This document shows, one piece after another, positions 38,303 through 49,165 of a DNA stretch of 64,000 nt. Both the position numbers and the translations under genes were made by a program. The notes under the pieces are model-generated. The model had not been told where the DNA came from and did not search any database. It saw nothing but the letters and a program-made list of their open reading frames with translations. Source of the DNA: Ceratodon purpureus (Eukaryota; Streptophyta; Bryopsida; Pseudoditrichales; Ditrichaceae); contig CM026421.1 of assembly GCA_014871385.1 (NCBI GenBank), positions 16,661,048 to 16,725,047 on the forward strand, in the 5' to 3' direction. The stretch's first letter is position 1. Each line of letters starts with the position of its first letter.

Positions 38303-41300
38303 CTACTTCTTCGCCAAGGGGTGACGCAAGATTCCACTCTCTAGGAGAAGCTTGACCTCGTTGAAGCTGAAGGTAGGCGCATGGATGAAAAGCTCCGCTT
38401 CGGGATCACGGTTGCAGACCTTCAAGAGTATGTAGTATATGTGCTTACAATATGTGAACAGAGTCTTGCCACGGAACGTACTCATCGTCTTCTTGAATGC
38501 TGGGCAAGTGCAACCAGGGTAAGAACGGATGGTAATCTGGTACCGCGTGATGTGTGGAGCGACGCCCGAATCCAGCCCAATGATGCAACCGTGGCCCGGC
38601 TCAGGTATCATGGTGACGGAACGGAGGCGCGCTTTAAGAGACTCGGAGGAGCCCATGGAGAGTCGCTGCGCTTGATTGGGACGAGTGGCAGTGCGCTTCA
38701 CCATCTTGCCGTCTCTCTTGCCTGGGTAGCGGTCAGCGTCTGCAGGGACTGGCAGCGAGCTGAGATTTGCAGGGGGCGGGGCAGAGGAGAAGAGGCGTCT
38801 TGGGGAGACAGGTTTCTTCTGCGGAAGTTGAAAGCCCGCTGCTTCGAGGGCTAGAATCTCAGTCAGTTTTAGGTTAGTACCTAGTTTCACTGGCCAGACC
38901 TCTGGAATGGAGGGGAATTCCTGGTCCTTTGAGTAGTGTGCTACCCACTTGCGCTTAGAGCCTTTCACGCAGCGCTCAATATCGTCGGAGCAGAAGAAGA
39001 ACTCTGTCTTCTCGACTAGGTTCCTGCGATAGTTAGTCCAGAGCCCAGTGTAGGTCGGTGCAACTGTGGAATGGGGCCCTCTGACGATTCTCTCAGTGCA
39101 CTTCTTCTTCGTTTCAGCTCTTTGGGCCCAGCAGCACTTCGCAGAAAGTTTGTGTAGTCTCGAAATGTGCCACTCCTTCACGTCCACCTTGGTTTCTTCA
39201 ACCGCGTTGACATGGCGAATGCCGCCCTTGTTCACAGGTGAAGGTAAAGGGGAATCAACTTCCTGGGCAGGAGGTTGCGTACATTGTACGTCGGTGTCGT
39301 GTTCGGAGTCGTCTTCCACAATGACGGGCATCTGCATAGGGCGAGCCCTGACGGCACGTCTTGGGCCTCTTGGGCGTGAGAAGTTTGTCTTGTCCGGGCG
39401 ATGAGACTCTTCGTCAGCTCCGATAAGGACGTCGGCTTTTCGCTTCTGTGAACCGAAGACTTCCGCTCCAGGCATGATAGGCTGACGGGTGCAGAACTCA
39501 TCCGCGCCTGGCATATCGAGCATGGGCTTGTCGAGCAGTGTAGGATTTCCCCATTTCTTCGCGTTGCGTTCAGCCATCTGGAGCCTGAGTTCCTTCTTGG
39601 ATGGTCCTGTTTCGCCGACGTCACCTTTGAGGAACTGGTAGTAGTTGACAACCTGTAGAAAAGCCCGAACGAAATCGTCCACGGTAGCAACGTAGAGGTC
39701 GCTCCCATTGTTTCCTTAGGCTTGGAGCCACTTGTTGTGAACTGTTTCGGCGAGGTTACAGGTGGGCATCTCTGTGAGTTCTTCTTTCGTGAATTTCTGC
39801 AGATTTGACAGTAGGTGCCGTTAGATTCACGGATTAGACTTTTGTAGGTTAGGGCTAGGAAACCAGTATCAAAAACATCAAAACAGAGAGCAGAGAGAAT
39901 ACCTCGGTCATGAATCCCCCCCACTCGCGGAAGCGGTGGTGCCAAAATGACAGCCACTGATCGAGTTTGATGAGCCCGCTCTCGCCAACGACCCCGGTGG
40001 ATGCCCACCATGCTCGCAACGCGTGGTACAGAGTTTCCGCCTCTGCCATGCTGGTCGCATTCTTGTACTGAGTGCACATCTTCTTGTGCTGTTCCCAGAG
40101 TTCTTCGGGGAAGTGCTTCTGCGTATACGCCACCATGTTCTGAGTCCAGTGGAACAAGCACGACCTCTCCCGGTCCTCCATTGGGTCCTCTTTGTTGCCA
40201 TTGTCGTAAAGGATTCGCACTGCATTCCAATTTGCCTGTGCGTTATCCGCCATGAACCCCTTGAAGTTCGGCGCTGCAACGCCATTGATCTCCATGACCA
40301 GGTTCAGGTTTTTCCAGAAGACGAGCTGGGCGTCCGTGTCCTCGGACTGCATGTCGCAAGTGGCGATTGTCATCACGCAGCAGTAGGTGGCGTCGTACAC
40401 ATGGCACGCCATGGTCGACCAGTCTTTGACGCGTTTGACATGGTCGAACATGATCCATGCGTTCTCCAAATCGCCACCAGCTTGCATACGGCTGACCAAG
40501 TCGACACCACTTCCCGGCCCGACCTCCGACATCTTGAAGACGAAGACTTTGTCACGCATAGATCCCTGACCAGGAAACCTATTCTCCTGGACATACGCCC
40601 AGAGACTGTTACCACGGAGCTTGGTGATACCGTCCATGATTCCGTACCTGTTGAATTTTTTGAAGGTGGCGACTTTGTTGCGGATGTTTGGTGACGCCAT
40701 GTCTTTGCATCGATCCAGAACAGGAACCAGCTCCTCTATCGTCAGCTTCCTCGGTGGTGCATCCTCGGGCTGTAGCAGGTAGCTCCCGATGAGGAGTTTG
40801 CTCGCCTCCAGGACAACGGCGCTCTTTGTTGCTTTGTTGTTCATCTCTACCTGCTCTTCTATTAAGCTACTAATCTCTGCTTTAGAGTCTCTGTAGTCTC
40901 CAACTTTCACTGGATGATCATGTGTTCCTATGTGAATACACACTCTAGTCTGATTCGGTTTGCCCACAACGTAATAAATCTTAGCCTCGCATGTAGCTAC
41001 ACATGATGGAGGTTCTTTACATACCTTGCACACTAGCGTGGAGTCAGATGGAGGAGGCTGGTCCATGACAAAAGCTTGCAGGGTACAGCCTTCGAACTCA
41101 GTCTCGTTAACCTCGAAGATCTTGGGAACACGCTTCAGGAAGTCACACTCCTCGTTCGTGCAACGCAGCCATCCAACGCAGGTGGAACTTCGAAAAGAGA
41201 GTCCGAAGTCGTTTTTGATGTTTGTTGTGATGGTCTTGGTCCACAAGTGTCCGTCGTATCGTTTGTCCATTCCCTGCATTGACTTGGCGGCGAGCTTAGA

Positions 41301-42071
41301 GGATCCTGCAGCAGTTGGGGGCAACTCAAAAAGAGCCGGACCATCAAACTTCGCAGGCAAGTACTCTACTCTCTCGTGTCTAATAGTGGAATAGTCTATC
41401 TTCTTCAAAATGTTTTTGGACCCACGCGTCTTAGCAATCTCTTTAAGGAGCGGAACAATGCTAACTGTGACCTGGGACAATGGAGGAGACACATTGGAAG
41501 GAGGAGCATCTGCGTGGACCTTAGGCACCAACTTGACGGGACTGACTTCGTCATCAGAAGAGAGAGATATGACGGTCGGAGGAGGTTTCTCTACATCTGA
41601 AGTCTCGGTACCAGGCTCGACTTTGACTTTGACATCATGAGGTAAGGGAGTCTGAATTGTGCAAGTAGAAGAGCGACGGGGGGTGAGGATCTCAGTGGAT
41701 GCAGCCATAAGAGAATCAGTAAGACCATAGACTCTATAGGATCCAGGGAGGAGTCTCCACTGCAACATGTTGTTCTCATCTCTCACTGAAGGTTGCCCGA
41801 GGGTGTGGGTAACCTCGGCAGTAACGTCATCAAAGATCTCCTCCTCTATACTGATGGAATCCTCACGGAAATGGAATCTGAGACTGAGGCGAAGAGAGGA
41901 CACCGTAGCTAGACCATCGTCATCTACGCGAAACCTAAGAGGGATGCCCATGCCTTGGGCGTACAGACAGACCATCCCCATATTCGCAGGCAACTCAGAT
42001 ATACTAGAGGAAGAACGAAGAAGAGTGAGTGTACCAGCCAAGCGGTATTGCGAGAGCAAAGTGAGAGACAT
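38303..42071 (-). CDS. MULE-type transposase, copy 1 (in-frame TAA between core and SWIM region)
   Basis: Cuts and pastes the element through a DDE nuclease. ATG at 42071. Exon 1 is 42071-39903 (723 codons). A 106-bp GT-AG intron (39902-39797) follows, and exon 2 starts at 39796. The N-terminus has a Cys/His finger: CTNEEC, CKVCKEPPSC, CEAKI, then HIGTHDHP, like the C...C...HxH WRKY-GCM1/FLYWCH fingers of other MULE proteins. The core shows YDATYC (first Asp), FMADNAQANWNAV (second Asp) and RSCLFHWTQN, the C-x2-H motif typical of Mutator transposases. The C-terminal part carries a SWIM finger (CTCPAF...YCKH). A TAA at 39718-39716, 26 codons into exon 2, separates the core from the remaining 470 codons, which stay open in the same frame to 38303. 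That would be a split, readthrough or dead product. Confidence 0.82.
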
Positions 42072-42777
42072 GATGCATCGATCTTGATCTTTTTATTCAA
42101 GGTGGAATGTCGATGTCAACAGTTGGGGAATGATTCTGTTTGTTACGTAACGAATGTATGATTTAAGAGAGACGGCGCTAACTGATTAGAATGTGCTTTT
42201 TGCAGGCCCATAAATATGTGGTAAGATTTTCAGAATATTGCTTTAAGTGTTTAAATCGTGGAGCAGATTCTATTTTTTATGGGGTGTGGAAGGATTAAAA
42301 AGAGCCGTCTTTTCCTTTTGCATTGAAAACAATAAATATATAGAATTTGAATTAATCATATTCATGCATTAGTTATATATGTATAGGACTAATGCAAGCA
42401 TATGATTTATTCAAATTCTATATTTTATGCAGTGTTAGGGTTCCTCAATTTTCATAATAGATTGCTGGACAGACAGACTGTGAGTGAGATTAGAGTGAGC
42501 CGTCACTTGCATCCATATTTAATACAAGTATTCCTGTGCTTAATTCAAATCTTTTAATATTTTGTGGGCTTGGTTTATTCTCTTCAAAAATAGATTGATC
42601 TCATCAGCTTTAATTCAAAATGCAATTTATTTATAGTTTTCATTAATTCAAGTAGGTTTAGAATAAGGTAAGTATTTAGGGCTGAGTTAGGGGGGTTGAA
42701 GGTTTGGGATATATAAGTTAGAGGGAAGTAAGGAGGAGAGCTATATTGTGAAGAGAGTTCACTCGTTAGTTAGACAC
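42072..42777. promoter_or_regulatory. Divergent intergenic promoter region, copy 1
   Basis: It separates the divergent start codons of transposase (42071) and accessory gene (42778). A block of about 37 bp, GTAACGAATGTATGATTTAA then GAGAGACGGCGCTAACT, near 42146-42182 is conserved in copy 2 (60371-60408, reverse strand). In both copies it lies about 70 bp upstream of the transposase start, while neighbouring spacer is diverged. It is a candidate core promoter or transposase-responsive site. Confidence 0.5.
42330..42433. repeat. ~100-bp palindromic insert in the copy 1 promoter
   Basis: TATAGAATTTGAATTAATCA... pairs with ...GATTTATTCAAATTCTATA around a short centre (about 42375-42390). The stem is roughly 38 bp with few mismatches. 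It is not present in the copy 2 spacer, so it looks like a tiny MITE insertion. Confidence 0.6.
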
Positions 42778-45175
42778 ATGAAGGAGAGTGGAGGGTCAGC
42801 TCCCTCCACTTATGTCACTCCTAGACCTAGAAGAAAACCAGGTGGTACAGATTTTACGAATAGGAGAGCGAGAAGAGGAGAGAATCACGTAGAAAGGCGA
42901 AGTCGACATGCAACCACTTGAGTGCACCTCTAAAGGATAGAGGCTCTGGGCTGCCTTTGGCAATCAAATTTTGTAGCATTCGTAAACTTATTCTAGAGTC
43001 CATTGTAGAGGTAAAAGAAGAGGTTTTAGAGGACGACATAGTTGAGCTTCAGGAGCATGAGGTAAGAAGTAGCGGGGAAAAACAGATAGAGATGACGGAA
43101 GAATTAGGGTTCAATTGCAGTCCAACTTTGGAGACACCACAACCTTCTTTCGGATTGAAGGAGTGTTCAACAAGAGGGACGGATACACGTTCGGGCGACC
43201 AGTCTAACAAGGATGGGGTAAGTTTCATAATTGATACATTTAAATATGCATCATGTAAAGTATGTATATTAGTAAAGATATATTAAGTTTTACGTATTGT
43301 CTTCGTTGCGGGTTTATTTTTTACTTCAATGAATTTTTTATGCGTCATGAGCTGAATGGTTGTTTAAATTAGGAGAGCCGAGTTTAAAATACTGGTCATT
43401 GCTCAAATGTATGCGCAGATTGTCGATTGGTTTAGGATTGAGCAAGACGTTGCAGAGGAAAAGACGCCAGAAGTGGATGCGGGCGAGGAGTCAGATCATG
43501 AGACGTTGAGAAAAGTCGCTAGGAGAGCGAGACGCGAAATCATGGAGGCGGGCGAAGGTGGGGAACTACTTGCTGCTAAACGAGCGGGGCGAGGGCACCC
43601 TGGAAGTCCTACTGAAACTAGTGGGGAGGATGATCATTCGCTTGACATTGCGGGAAGTCCAGGACTAGAAGAGGACATGGATGAGGGGTCGGCCCGAGGG
43701 AGAGGTCGAAAGTCCGAGGTGAGGGGTCGAGGGAGGGGTAAGGGTCGAGGTGGGAGAGGGAAGGCCTCTTTGCAAGCACCATCGCAAGAAACACCCGCGG
43801 CCACCTTACAGGAGAGAGGAGCTGAGGAGATGGCGGATCGTGGAGAGGAGCATGGAGAGGAGCGTCTGGAGGAGGCCAATGCGAGTGAGCAAGGCACATC
43901 GGACCGCGGCCCTGCCACCGAGGAGGTGAGGATTCAAGTTCCGGTTTTGGGTATTCAGACTCGAGGAAATCCGGAAGAAGATGGGGCAGTGAGTGAATTG
44001 GGCGCTACCGAGGCCATGGCCGAGAGGGCAGTGAGGCATGTAGATGGGGATTCGGTGCCGAAAGGGGGGAGGGAGGAGAGGGGCAGATTGGGGGAACATT
44101 GGGCCGTGAGTGAAGTGGGCGCTACCGAGGCCATGGCCGAGAGGGCAGTGAGGCATGTAGATGGGGATTCGGTGCCGAAAGGGGGGAGGGAGGAGAGAGG
44201 CGGGTTGGGGGAACATTGGGCAGTGAGTGAATTGGGCGCTACCGAGGCCATGGCCAAGAGGGCAGTGAGGCATGTAGATGGGGATTCGGTGCCGAAAGGG
44301 GGGAGGGAGGAGAGGGGCGGGTTGGGGGAACATTGGGCCGTGAGTGAAGTGGGCGCTACCGAGGCCATGGCCGAGAGGGCAGTGAGGCATGTAGATGGGG
44401 ATTCGGTGCCGAAAGGGGGGAGGGAGGAGAGGGGCGGGTTGGGGGAACATTGGGCAGTGAGTGCTAAGGAGGGCATGGTTGCAAGGGCACTCATGGCAGT
44501 AAAAGGGGAGATTAATTGTTTTGATATAATTTTTTGCTTTGTTCTTGTTATATGATTTCTTATAATTTGTTTTCTATCTGTTTTGTAGGAGTTCACGGAT
44601 CAACTCACTGCGACTGAAGGTGATGGTCCAACTCCTGCAGAAACAGAGGTAATTTAATCCATTTTCCTTTTTGTATTGAATTTGGCATTGTCAATTAAAC
44701 TTCCTTTAGAAGTTTTGTAAACTAAAATGATAACTTGACAATGTCTTTGTTCCACTGCTTGTAGGTATTCTCAGATGCACCCTTGTCCATCAGTTCCCCG
44801 ATCTCAGTTATCAATGTTTCCGACCTCTCGGATTCATTTGATCAGCCCCATTTGTGTAGGTGTGATTTAGGAACCCCTAGAGACTTAGGTAGTGGACCTC
44901 TCGAGGTCCACTCTCCTCAGTACATGCCTACGTCTCCTGTCTATGAGCCTACATCCCCGGGCTACATGCCTACTTCTCCACGACTTGGTACCCCGCCGAT
45001 GTCTCCACCTTCTCCTTCCTCGCCTATTAGAGTGAGGAGGCCAGCCCATGTTGTCTTCGCCCTACCGGCGATACTGCCTTGCCCTGTCCAGCAGACCAGG
45101 CGTTTTTGGAGGAGGCGCCGTCATTGGAACTGTAGACAGGCTAGGGAGTACTATAGCCGTGCTCCACGTACATAG
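42778..45175 (+). pseudogene. Accessory unit N-terminal part, copy 1: basic/low-complexity protein with Pol II CTD-like heptads (frameshifted)
   Basis: Exons: 42778-43217, 43419-44498, 44589-44648, 44765-45175. ATG 42778 is set by conservation with copy 2 (shared GTTAGACACATGAAG). Exon 1 lacks one base near 42872 relative to copy 2 (AGA-AGAGG against AGAAAGAGG), which shifts the frame, hence pseudogene. Exon 2 is charged (Glu/Arg/Gly-rich, RGRGKGRGGRGK) and contains four 39-residue repeats. Exon 4 encodes SPISVINVSDLSD, then YMPTSPV-YEPTSPG-YMPTSPR, like the RNA polymerase II CTD heptad YSPTSPS, then an Arg-rich tail (FWRRRRHWNCRQAREYYSR). A stop follows at 45173. Whether this joins the ParB exons downstream is unresolved: no in-phase donor is seen in copy 1. 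Confidence 0.6.
43987..44460 (+). repeat. 117-bp in-frame tandem repeat, four copies
   Basis: GGCGCTACCGAGGCCATGGC recurs at exactly 117-bp spacing (about 44001, 44118, 44235, 44352). Each unit is 39 codons (ATEAMAERAVRHVDGDSV core). Units alternate SELG/SEVG, suggesting duplication of a 234-bp dimer. The array stays open on the other strand too, which creates long but spurious minus-strand frames. Absent from copy 2. Confidence 0.92.
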
Positions 45176-45296
45176 TGGCCCCTGTAGTACTTCCTACTGT
45201 GGCTTATGATTTGTTCTTCAAATGAGATGTAACAGTACAGGAAGCTATTGCTCTACCTATCTTCACAATTGTTTGATTTCCTTTGATCCTCATAAT

Positions 45297-48200
45297 GTAT
45301 GACTTATGGCAGGTAACCCAGACACAGGATACTTTGCCAGCGCCCTCTTGTCCTAGTGAATTGACGAATGTAGTTGACAGTGAATTGGGACATCGGGTAC
45401 AACACAAGCAAGACTCCAATGGCGTCATCAACAAGCTCCGAATTCATCCAACGTCAAAGTCACGTATCCAAGTTCTCCTTTGCAGATTGCTCTCTATGGC
45501 AAAAGTGCGACCTGTGGGAGAAATGGGAGTTCAACATTTGGAGCGAGAGTTTGTCAAAGGCTACAGAGATGGAGACAGAGTCATGTACATTTCCATGTAC
45601 AACCACGAAGAGAAGACAGCCGATGTCACTGAGGAGACCAAGGCTGAGTGGAGCACTTGTTGGCAAAAAGCGAATGATGCTTTCGAGGATGAGCTCTTGG
45701 CGGACTCGGATTGGAAGGAGTTCTTTGGGAAGATGTTCTATGTCTGGGAAGGTAACCATCGCCTTGCTGCCTGGTACAGACATATCAACAACCATCACAG
45801 CGATGATCCTGCGTGGCACATCTCTATGCACTGCATTGTTCTCGACCCACGCGGACATGTGGGAAACCTTCTTCATGCCATGCACGACATCAATTGGTGA
45901 GAATATGAACCCCCTCTATTTTGGCCAGACGTCTTGATGTTTATGCATTTTACTAAATGCCGTCTATTTGTGCAGGTCTACAGAAAATGATCATGTAAAG
46001 AGCAATCTTCCGGCTAAACTTTTCCGAATTCGCTCCTTCGGTGTGATGAAATTGGAGGAATTCAAGGATATGCTCACAGCAGAGGAGTATCAAATATCTT
46101 TGAATCATAAACCACATACTCCATCCTGGTTTACCTTGCCAACCAAAGTCTTCATCAAGTTTCTTTATCGTGTAAGCACTTCATCCATCCTTTCTCACAC
46201 TTCCATTCGACAACTGATTTCTGTTCGTCTCTGTACTAAAAAGGGGGATAACTATGTTTTCCAGAGAGAGGTCGTGGCGGCCTCAGACGAAGCTGCAAGA
46301 ATCTACAAGGAGAAAACAGCCATTGAAGACCAAACCGCAGCAGGTGTTTGGGATGCCATGACTGCGGCTTCAAACAACATGGTCGAATCCATTAAGAAGA
46401 AGGACTTCACCAAGTACTTGACAATTGCAAATCCCAAGAACGGTGACGACTTCCTCAATGAGGTGATACCCTTACCGTGGTTGAGTTCAGTATTTCGTTT
46501 CACTACTTTATATTTTTATTCATATTTCCTAAATCTTCCCTTGTTGCAGATTAATCGGCATTACAGTGAGAACTCTAAACCTGAGATGTCACTAGATAAG
46601 CTTCAGAAGGTTGTTCCAGCGGCCGTTGAGGCCAAGTACAAGGCTCGTTGGTTGAGGTGGTGGAACTCATCTCCGACTTCCCGAAAGTCTTACAGATTTC
46701 CGCCAGCTGAATTCAAGGACACGGATTTCGACCCATGGTTGAACAAAGCTTCGTTTTGGGCCGGGGTGAGTTTCATTCATGAAGCGTTCTTCATTCATGA
46801 CTTGAACCTTTCTACTGTCCCTCATTTCTTTCTTACTACTACTGATATATTTTCTGTATATTAGTTGGAGGAAGCCGTCATCAACGAAGTCGAGGGCATG
46901 TGCAAGGCGGAGAACCTCGTTATCAATTGGAAGGCATTTCCTGATGTACAAGAGCTGGGCGACTTTGTCGAGAGTTCACGTATTCTATTATGGGACAAGG
47001 CCTTCCCTACATTCGTTGGAAAGAATGCTGAGAAGGTTTTCGACAAGAAATCCAACTTCGCTAAATTCCCTGGAACCGCTGAGGTTGTCAAGCGGGTTAC
47101 TTACCGGTAAGTTACTTCCCTTAATCATATTCAAATTCCATAATGAGCTCTACATATCTTTCACATACTAACCTTCTCCATATTGGTTTCCTTAGATACT
47201 TTAAGCGAGAGCTTGTTCTGAAGGGGGCACTTAAAGTTCAGCACCTGCCTAATTTCTTTACTGCTTGGACGTCGAGAACCTCGGACCAGTGTATGTACTC
47301 TCCGAAACAGCTGAAAAGGTACAAAAATCCTCACTTGCTTGAGGGATGCTGGTATCTTGATTGCTCTCGTGGTTTCACGATTGACTCAGAGGCAGACGTC
47401 AAGACTCTACACGATGGGGGTGAGGTTGTGGTGGAGGACTCCGTGGACGATATAGAAGGTCCTGGAGGAGAGCAGGATCAGTCTTCTGCTCCACCACCGA
47501 AGAGAGGGAGAGGAAGGCGCCTGAAATCTCTGCGTTCTCGGTCAGAGGCATCACAGCAAACTGGTGCGGAGTCTTCCGCGCCAACTGAGAAGGCACCAGA
47601 GCCCTCTCCGGGAATTGTCGTTACGAACCCTTCTCCAGCTTCTTCGCCGGCTCCTTCCTCGATCAGTGCTTCCGAGATCACCAGAGGTCTCCTTGAGCAG
47701 AGGAAGGCCAAACTATATCCTCAAACAACTTCTTCCGCTCGAGCTTCGATTTCCTCACAAGTTTCCGTCTTCAACTCATCTGTGGATTCCCTGTTGCGGC
47801 GAAATAAGAGACAGGAGATAAAAGGTGGCGACCCGGATTGGATCAAGACTCAAGACTTCATTCGCAAGGTATGTTCCGATATTTTGACATTTAATGGATT
47901 CTGCCACCTCTACTCATTATGTAGTTACTAACTCTTGTTTCTTGTTTCCTCAAGTTTGGAGCAGGCCGCGAAAACGAAGTTCCGGACCGGTACAAACAAG
48001 AGGACCATCTGGGAGTCGACTTGATCATTGCCGACATCCCTGAGAATCTTCCCGTCCCTTCCGTTTCCGTTCCCCCCACGAGTATTCCGCCTTGGAACTC
48101 TCGCGAGAAGGATTATTTGTTCGACATCTTCCATTTCGCAGATAAATACCTGCGGAAAGATGGTGCCATCTGCCTCATCTACAACACTGATCAGAAGCTG

Positions 48201-49112
48201 GCTAAGGATATCGACGAAGAAGCTGCTGGTGGTCACTACGTGCTCTTCAAGGACTGGTGGGGCGTCAATGTCCTCGGCCTCACTTCTCCTACGAACCCCG
48301 AGAACTTGGTACTTTTCCTAAACATACCCTTCTCTTTACTTACTGTTAACCCTTCCGCTTAATTTTACTCACTACTTTTGCTTGACTGCAGACTATGCGG
48401 TTCTGGATTCGCGTCTACGTTCGTAGTGGCAGTACTTTCTCCTTCCAGACGAAGAAGGAAGAGCTGATACATGGGCTCCTCAACATTACCGAGAGTGATG
48501 CCATTTTCAACCTCACCGATCTGGAATCGCAGCTCATGAATGGGGAGGTGCCGTGGAGAGGCCCAAGGGAGAAATCCCCTGAGATGATGCAGGGCATAAT
48601 TGAGGAGCTGTCAAAGCCCGGCGACATAGTCCTTGATTGGAATGCTGGGACATGTAACTCTTCTTACATATCTCTGCTTAATTATTCCTCTCGTTTTTCC
48701 CACAGTTTCTCATTTCTTTGTTTCTCTCCGAGTTTCAGGGGCCTCCATCAAGGCTTGCCAGGCTATTGGTCGTCACATTCTCGCTTTTGAGGAGGACGAA
48801 GCCATATTCAACGCCCTTCTCAAACCATCTGCAATGGGCCCTCCTAAGCATCCAAGGCCGGCAGCAACAGGCGAAGCGCCTCCAAAGAGAGCAAGACGTG
48901 ACAAGTGGTGTAAGTCTTCTATTCTACGTTCAAATTATCCAAGCATTACTTCTCTTTGCAGCTCTACGTACTCGATGTAACCACAATCGGTTCTCTATTG
49001 CAGAGTAGTTTCAGCAACACCGCCACGTGGGCCAACATCAGTGTCCACTCCATGGGGAAAGTTCGTACGTGAGCGGAGAGCGGTGAGCGCAGAATGGAGA
49101 GCACAGAATTGA
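45297..49112 (+). pseudogene. ParB-like + DNA methyltransferase-like protein, copy 1 (damaged, last exon interrupted)
   Basis: Exons by GT-AG borders and copy 2 comparison: ~45297/45314-45896, 45976-46171, 46265-46462, 46550-46765, 46865-47106, 47196-47868, 47955-48308, 48392-48653, 48739-~48910, then ~49006-. Exon 1 carries FYVWEGNHRLAAWYRHI (45751-45774), the signature of ParB/sulfiredoxin folds, followed by CIVLDPRGHVG. The methyltransferase part has VDLIIADIPENLP (48030) at the motif IV position and KPGDIVLDWNAGT at motif I, giving the beta-class order IV then I. Damage: the base before the 48654 donor is T where copy 2 has G, weakening the donor and changing GTG to GTW. The last exon runs from PPRGP into the copy 2 terminal repeat and stops at TGA 49110. 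ParB-methyltransferase pairing is common in phage and bacterial modification enzymes. Confidence 0.65.
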
Positions 49113-49165
49113 TAATTAGGAAAATTTCCAAAAGCAAAGTAGACCCTATAACCGTGGAAAATTAC
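49065..49165 (+). repeat. Terminal inverted repeat, copy 2 methyltransferase side
   Basis: Shares, in order, GTACGTGAGCG, GAGAGCGGTGAGCGCAG, GAGAGCACAGAAT and GACCCTATAACCGTGGA with 36625-36820, but is shorter by several heptamers. Same orientation as the copy 1 left end, as expected if both are left ends of separate elements. Confidence 0.7.

Larger units (their letters stand above)
36625..49064 (-). mobile_element. Giant MULE-type element, copy 1 (interrupted by copy 2)
   Basis: From a terminal motif GTACGTGAGCG at 36625 to the copy 2 insertion point at 49064. Order from the left end: terminal repeat, small ORF (37596-38048), transposase on the minus strand (42071-38303), divergent promoter, accessory unit on the plus strand (42778-49064). 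The accessory gene is cut in its last exon, exactly where the same terminal motif appears again in the same orientation (49065). The rest of copy 1 should therefore lie beyond copy 2, right of the window. Coding exons are much GC-richer than the flanking DNA. Confidence 0.8.

Noticed and set aside
40023..40694. 223-codon plus-strand frame opposite the copy 1 transposase (and its twin at 61860-62531)
   Set aside because: Antisense to the conserved DDE core; conserved only because the transposase is. No own motif.
43618..44596. Long minus-strand frames (up to 214 codons) rich in Pro/Cys/His
   Set aside because: They are shadows of the GC-rich 117-bp repeats on the plus strand, where splice-compatible coding sequence conserved with copy 2 lies.
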